Of a stretch of DNA of 64,000 nucleotides, positions 60,535 to 64,000 are shown piece by piece (within the stretch, counting starts at the first letter, position 1; each line of letters starts with the position of its first letter). A program made the position numbers and the translations under genes. The notes beneath the pieces were generated by a model. The model did no database searches. It was given only the letters and a program-made list of their open reading frames with translations, and had not been told where the DNA came from. This DNA comes from Sphingomonas melonis. GTDB taxonomy: Bacteria; Pseudomonadota; Alphaproteobacteria; Sphingomonadales; Sphingomonadaceae. The stretch spans positions 62,001 through 126,000 of the forward strand of contig NZ_JACCBY010000001.1 in NCBI RefSeq assembly GCF_013409985.1. Direction: 5' to 3'.

Positions 60535-61068
60535 TCAGGCCTCCAGGTCCACGTCGATCGCATCGAGCGCCTCGCACAATTTCGCCGCCACCAGCGTATA
60601 GCCGAGCGCGGAGGCGCGCTCGATATGGTCGAGCAGCTGATGGCGGATGCGCGCCAGCGCGGCCAGCGGCGAGGCCGGGCCGTCCGTCGCGCACGCAGCG
60701 CGCCCACCGCCGGCGAGCGCCGATACGAGGCAGGCGGAATCGATCGGCTTCTCGCAACGGGTGAGGTGCGCATAGGCCTGCGGCACGTCGGCGCGGTCGT
60801 TGCCGGTCGCAAAGACGCAGGGCGTGCCGCGCGCGAGCAGCAGATCGACCACCGGATAGACCTTCTGGTCGCCGAGGTTGATGTCGAGCACCGCGCCGTC
60901 GATATCCGCCTCCTGTTCGAGCAGGTGCAGCGCCTGCGCGACCGACGGCACCGGGCCGAGCACCACCGCGCCGGCACGGCGCAGCTTGCGCTCCATCGCA
61001 TCGGCGACCAGATATTCGTCCTCGACGATCAGGACCCGGCGGTTCTGCAACACAGCGTCAGCCATCAT
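60535..61068 (-). CDS. response regulator (receiver domain)
   Basis: A 177-residue protein with an N-terminal receiver domain: VLIVEDEYLVADAM (acidic pocket), phosphoacceptor Asp62 in AVLDINLGD, ATGND and the conserved Lys in CEKPID. The C-terminal 55 residues are helical and contain no recognised DNA-binding domain. It is the second gene of the kinase operon, overlapping the kinase stop (ATGATGA). It likely acts by protein contact. Confidence 0.92.
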   Translation of the reverse strand: MMADAVLQNRRVLIVEDEYLVADAMERKLRRAGAVVLGPVPSVAQALHLLEQEADIDGAVLDINLGDQKVYPVVDLLLARGTPCVFATGNDRADVPQAYAHLTRCEKPIDSACLVSALAGGGRAACATDGPASPLAALARIRHQLLDHIERASALGYTLVAAKLCEALDAIDVDLEA

Positions 61069-63344
61069 CCAAACTCCCCACGCGCCCGGTCCGATACCAT
61101 CGCCACGGCGATGCGGCAGCGCACGCCGTCATCGGTAAAGGCATAGCTTGTTTTCGCGCCCAATTGATAGGGCAAGGCACGCTCGATCAGCTGCCGGCCA
61201 TAGCCGCCGGGCCGCGTCCGCGCCTCCACCGGCGGCAAGGCGACGCCGCTCTCGCGCCAGTCGACGGTCAGCCACCGCACCCCGTCCGCATCGCGCGCCA
61301 CGTCCCACACGACGCTGAGCTTGCCGCCGCGCCCCCTGAGCGCGCCATATTTGGCGGCGTTGGTGGCGAGCTCGTGCAAGGCGAGCGCCAGGCTCTGCAC
61401 CGCGCCCGAGCGCAGCGGCACGTCGTGCGGGCCGTCGAGGATCAGCGAATCGGCGCCGCCGTGGACCGCGCCGTGCGCGGACAGTTCCGAATCGAGCAGA
61501 TCGCCGAACGTCACCCGCTGGCCCGCGGTGGCATGCGCCAGCAGCCCCTGGACGCGGGCGAGCGCGGCCAGCCGGTCGTTGAAGCGCTGCTCGAACGCGT
61601 CCAGCGTGGTCGCGCCGTCGAGCGTCTTCTCGGCGAGCGACTGGACGATGGCGATGATGTTGCGGGTGCGATGCTGCAATTCGGCGACCATCACCGCCTG
61701 CCGCTCCTGCGCCTGGCGCAGCGCGTCGATGTCGTTGGAGGTGCCGAGCCATTCGGCGATCCGCCCGTGCACGTCGCGGACCGGCAGTGCGCGGGTGCTG
61801 AACCAGCGGTAGGAGCCGTCCCGATGGCGCTGGCGATGCTCGACGTCGAAGCCGCCGCTCTCCTGCGCCAGCGCCCAGGCGTTGGTCACCGCGGCGACGT
61901 CATCGGGGTGGACGAAGTCGAGCCAGCCGCGGCCGTGGCTGTCCCGCTCCTTGTGGCCGGTGAATGCCGACCATTGCGGGCTCGCCCAGAACCAGTCGCC
62001 GTCGAGCAGCGCGCGCCACAGCAATTGCGGCACGCCCTCGACCAGCGCGCGCACCCGGCGCTCGTTGGCGAGCACCGCCTCTTCCAGCTGCTTGCGCACG
62101 TCGATGTCGATGTTCATGCCGAGCCACTTCTGGACGGCGCCGCCGTCGTCGAGCAGCGGGATCGCGCGCGCGCTCATCCAGCGATACGCGCCGTCGCGGG
62201 TGCGCAGCCGATATTCGATGTCGATCGGCTCGATACGCCGCAGCGCCTCCTGCCACGCCTGCATCGTCCCCGCGCGATCGTCGGGATGCAGCGCGTCGAG
62301 CCAGCCGAACCCGCGATATTCCTCGTAGCTCTGGCCGGTATAGGCGCGCCAGCTCGCGCTGTCGGCGACGATCGTCCCGTCGCGTGGCGCCTCCCAGATC
62401 GTCGTGGCGACGCCGTCGATCAGCTGCTGCGCCCGCGCCTGCACCTCGCGGAACTCGGCATCGCGCGCCCGGAAGCTGGCGGCGGTGCGGGCATGATCGA
62501 TCGCCACCCAGGCACGCTCGGCGACGTCCTGCACCAAGGCGATCTCGGCGGGCAGCCACGTGCGGGCGCGGTCATGCTCGACGTGCAGGCTCGCGACCCA
62601 CTGGCCGCGGCGCAGCACCGGCACGATGATCCGCGACGGGCCCTCGGCAGGCGCGCTCGCCACGATCGTCCGGCCCTTGGCGAGCGCGACCGCATCCGCC
62701 GCGGTGATCGCCGTCCCCGCCGCGGTGCCCTGCATATCGTCCGCGTCGACCCAGATGCAGCGGGCAGCGGCGAGGCGGCATGCGACCATTCCGGTCACCC
62801 GGTCGCGAATGCCATCGGCATCGTCGATCAGCTGGATCGTATCGCTGAGGTGGAGCAGGAAGCTTTGCCGCTGCTCGGCATCGCGCAGCGAATTGGACGT
62901 GCGCTTCAGCGTGTCGATGTCGCTGACCACACTTGCCTGACCGGTGATCCGGCCGGCCGCATCGCGCAGCGGCATGGTCGCCACGCGCACCCAGATCTCC
63001 TCGCCGGAGTCGCTGGTGTAAAGCAGCTCCTGACCGGGAATGACGCTCTCGCCGCGGGCCGCACGGGCGCCGGGGAAGTCGCCGGGATCGAGCGGCAGCC
63101 CGTCGCTGCCCCAGCCGCGCCACCGCCAGCGGCGTTCGGCATCGGTCGAGGGGATCGCGCCCGTGGGGCAGAACCGCTGATATTGCGCGTTGGAGACGAC
63201 GATCCGGCCGGCGGTATCGATCATTGCGACGCCCACCGGTACGCTGTCCAGCGTGGCGGCGAACCGGGCTTCGCTGTCGGCCAGCGCCGCCTCGGCACGC
63301 GCCAGGCGCTGTTGCAGGTCAAGGATCGTTGCGGAATCGTCCAT
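61065..63344 (-). CDS. HWE-family sensor histidine kinase with PAS and GAF domains
   Basis: A 759-residue soluble kinase. Domain order: PAS (about 20-145), GAF-like (about 155-300), two PAS (about 305-425 and 430-550), then the HWE kinase core: phosphoacceptor His558 in AELQHRTRNIIAIVQSLAEKT, HELATNAAKYGAL (N box) and DWRESGV with the family-defining W-x-E, and GYGRQLIERALPYQLGA at the end. No membrane helix is seen, so it probably senses light, oxygen or a cytosolic ligand. Its end overlaps the response regulator. Confidence 0.93.
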   Translation of the reverse strand: MDDSATILDLQQRLARAEAALADSEARFAATLDSVPVGVAMIDTAGRIVVSNAQYQRFCPTGAIPSTDAERRWRWRGWGSDGLPLDPGDFPGARAARGESVIPGQELLYTSDSGEEIWVRVATMPLRDAAGRITGQASVVSDIDTLKRTSNSLRDAEQRQSFLLHLSDTIQLIDDADGIRDRVTGMVACRLAAARCIWVDADDMQGTAAGTAITAADAVALAKGRTIVASAPAEGPSRIIVPVLRRGQWVASLHVEHDRARTWLPAEIALVQDVAERAWVAIDHARTAASFRARDAEFREVQARAQQLIDGVATTIWEAPRDGTIVADSASWRAYTGQSYEEYRGFGWLDALHPDDRAGTMQAWQEALRRIEPIDIEYRLRTRDGAYRWMSARAIPLLDDGGAVQKWLGMNIDIDVRKQLEEAVLANERRVRALVEGVPQLLWRALLDGDWFWASPQWSAFTGHKERDSHGRGWLDFVHPDDVAAVTNAWALAQESGGFDVEHRQRHRDGSYRWFSTRALPVRDVHGRIAEWLGTSNDIDALRQAQERQAVMVAELQHRTRNIIAIVQSLAEKTLDGATTLDAFEQRFNDRLAALARVQGLLAHATAGQRVTFGDLLDSELSAHGAVHGGADSLILDGPHDVPLRSGAVQSLALALHELATNAAKYGALRGRGGKLSVVWDVARDADGVRWLTVDWRESGVALPPVEARTRPGGYGRQLIERALPYQLGAKTSYAFTDDGVRCRIAVAMVSDRARGEFG

Positions 63345-63913
63345 GCCGCATCAACGCACAAAACGCGCCGCGATGCACGGATTGGCATCACATTTGATAT
63401 AAATATATCATCCACTTACCCGCCGCGCATCGACCGACACCGCGAGCCGGGATCGACATCAATTCCTCCCCCGCCGGAGGGAGGTGGCAAGCCGAAGACA
63501 TGACGGAGGAGAGGACACGCCAGTCAAGATTTTGCTTACATCGCCCCCGTCACGGCTTCGCGGCGCCGCAGTATCAGGCCGGATCGACATTCAGGCCATT
63601 TCCTCTCCCGCCGGGGGAGGGCTATCGCCTATAGCTCCGGTGATGAGGTTCAATCGGCATCCTTCTGGTACCCGTCACCCCGGACCCGTTCCGGGGCCCA
63701 CCGGGCCACAGGAGAACGGTGTCCCATCAAGCCTTTCCCCTCGCCGCAGAGTGGACCCCGGAACACGTCCGGGGTGACGGGGTGGGATTGGGAGGCGGCG
63801 GACTCAAGCGAACGTCCACACGATAGCCTTGCCCTGCCGGGGCAGGCGTTATCTCCAAAGCTTGAATGTCGATCCCGCCAAGGGCGAGGAACCGAACCCA
63901 CTGTCGATCCCGC
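63345..63913. repeat. repeat-filled region with long repeat unit copy C
   Basis: This 569-bp gap contains no gene. An initial AT-rich part (63390-63420) is probably the promoter of the kinase operon. A CCTCCCCC-family element spans 63464-63560. Copy C of the long unit spans about 63581-63890, with 30-bp arms 63672-63701 and 63751-63780; arms, loop (CGGGCCACAG...CGCAGA) and both flanks match copies A and B at 39110-39627. Confidence 0.85.
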
Positions 63914-64000
63914 CTAGCCGGCGCGCGCCAGCCGATCGGCGAGGAAGTCGACGAACACGCGGACCCGTGCGGGCAGATGCGCGCCGCCGACGAACACCGC
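63914..64000 (-). CDS. LysR-family regulator, C-terminal fragment
   Basis: The last 28 codons of a gene continuing beyond the window. HLPARVRVFVDFLADRLA is the typical LysR-type regulator C-terminus. Nothing can be said about its target. Confidence 0.75.
   Translation of the reverse strand, partial: AVFVGGAHLPARVRVFVDFLADRLARAG

Overview
The window is a high-GC, tightly packed bacterial chromosome segment. Gene content and protein style (truncated hexuronate locus, HWE histidine kinase, DUF3667, DciA next to DsbA-like proteins, UdgX with its radical SAM partner, Coq7, ECF41) point to an alphaproteobacterium of the Sphingomonas type; this taxonomic call is inference. No insertion sequence, prophage or CRISPR array is visible. 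The accessory flavour comes from intergenic palindromic repeats, one toxin-antitoxin pair and a lower-GC patch beside a tRNA gene.

Layout. 1-1240: end of a tyrosine/homogentisate operon (hmgA, maiA, Rieske protein). 1297-6613: alpha/beta hydrolase, gamma carbonic anhydrase, DUF2726 protein, winged-helix regulator, M20 carboxypeptidase, small conserved protein. 6731-14316: rarD, then a hexuronate locus (kdgK, uxaC, LacI regulator, divergent uxuB and a GH130 glycosidase). 14346-19570: nudC, serine hydrolase and mutY chained by 4-bp overlaps, divergent dciA and two DsbA-like thiol proteins. 19571-26953: a nested palindrome, smc, a 53-residue ORF, then radical SAM, hemerythrin and DUF4130-UdgX genes. 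27250-30830: aldo/keto reductase, DedA, a membrane glycosyltransferase-like protein and an exported protein.

30842-37899 is one long leftward array: proA, antitoxin, toxin, nadD, rsfS, rlmH, envC, ctpA, dsbB, coq7. Most joints overlap by about 4 bp, and several starts are TTG, GTG or apparently ATC. The toxin-antitoxin pair sits inside this housekeeping array and the toxin stop overlaps the nadD start. 37946-50360: DUF3667 protein, acyl-CoA synthetase, lgt, a MidA-GNAT-PgeF operon, a PLP enzyme, an adenosine/adenine deaminase coupled to a phosphoribosyltransferase, and an aminopeptidase P. 50444-52084: tRNA-Thr(GGT) and an AT-richer stretch with an OmpA-like lipoprotein.

52244-54908 is an ECF41 sigma factor module: CMD-family gene and sigma factor behind a perfect TGTCACA-N16-CGTC promoter, followed by an SDR gene divergent from an HxlR regulator with a palindromic candidate operator between them. 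55006-60127 carries two GH43 enzymes, a GST, a WYL regulator and a SirB1-family protein. 60141-63344 is a three-gene signalling operon (HWE kinase, response regulator, winged-helix protein). The window ends in a LysR gene fragment.

The most unusual features are the intergenic repeats: at least six families, including a triple nested palindrome upstream of smc and a 200-300 bp unit present three times. Other points of interest are the toxin-antitoxin insertion coupled to nadD, an apparent AUC start for rlmH, the exact ECF41 promoter and the hemerythrin gene inside the UdgX locus.
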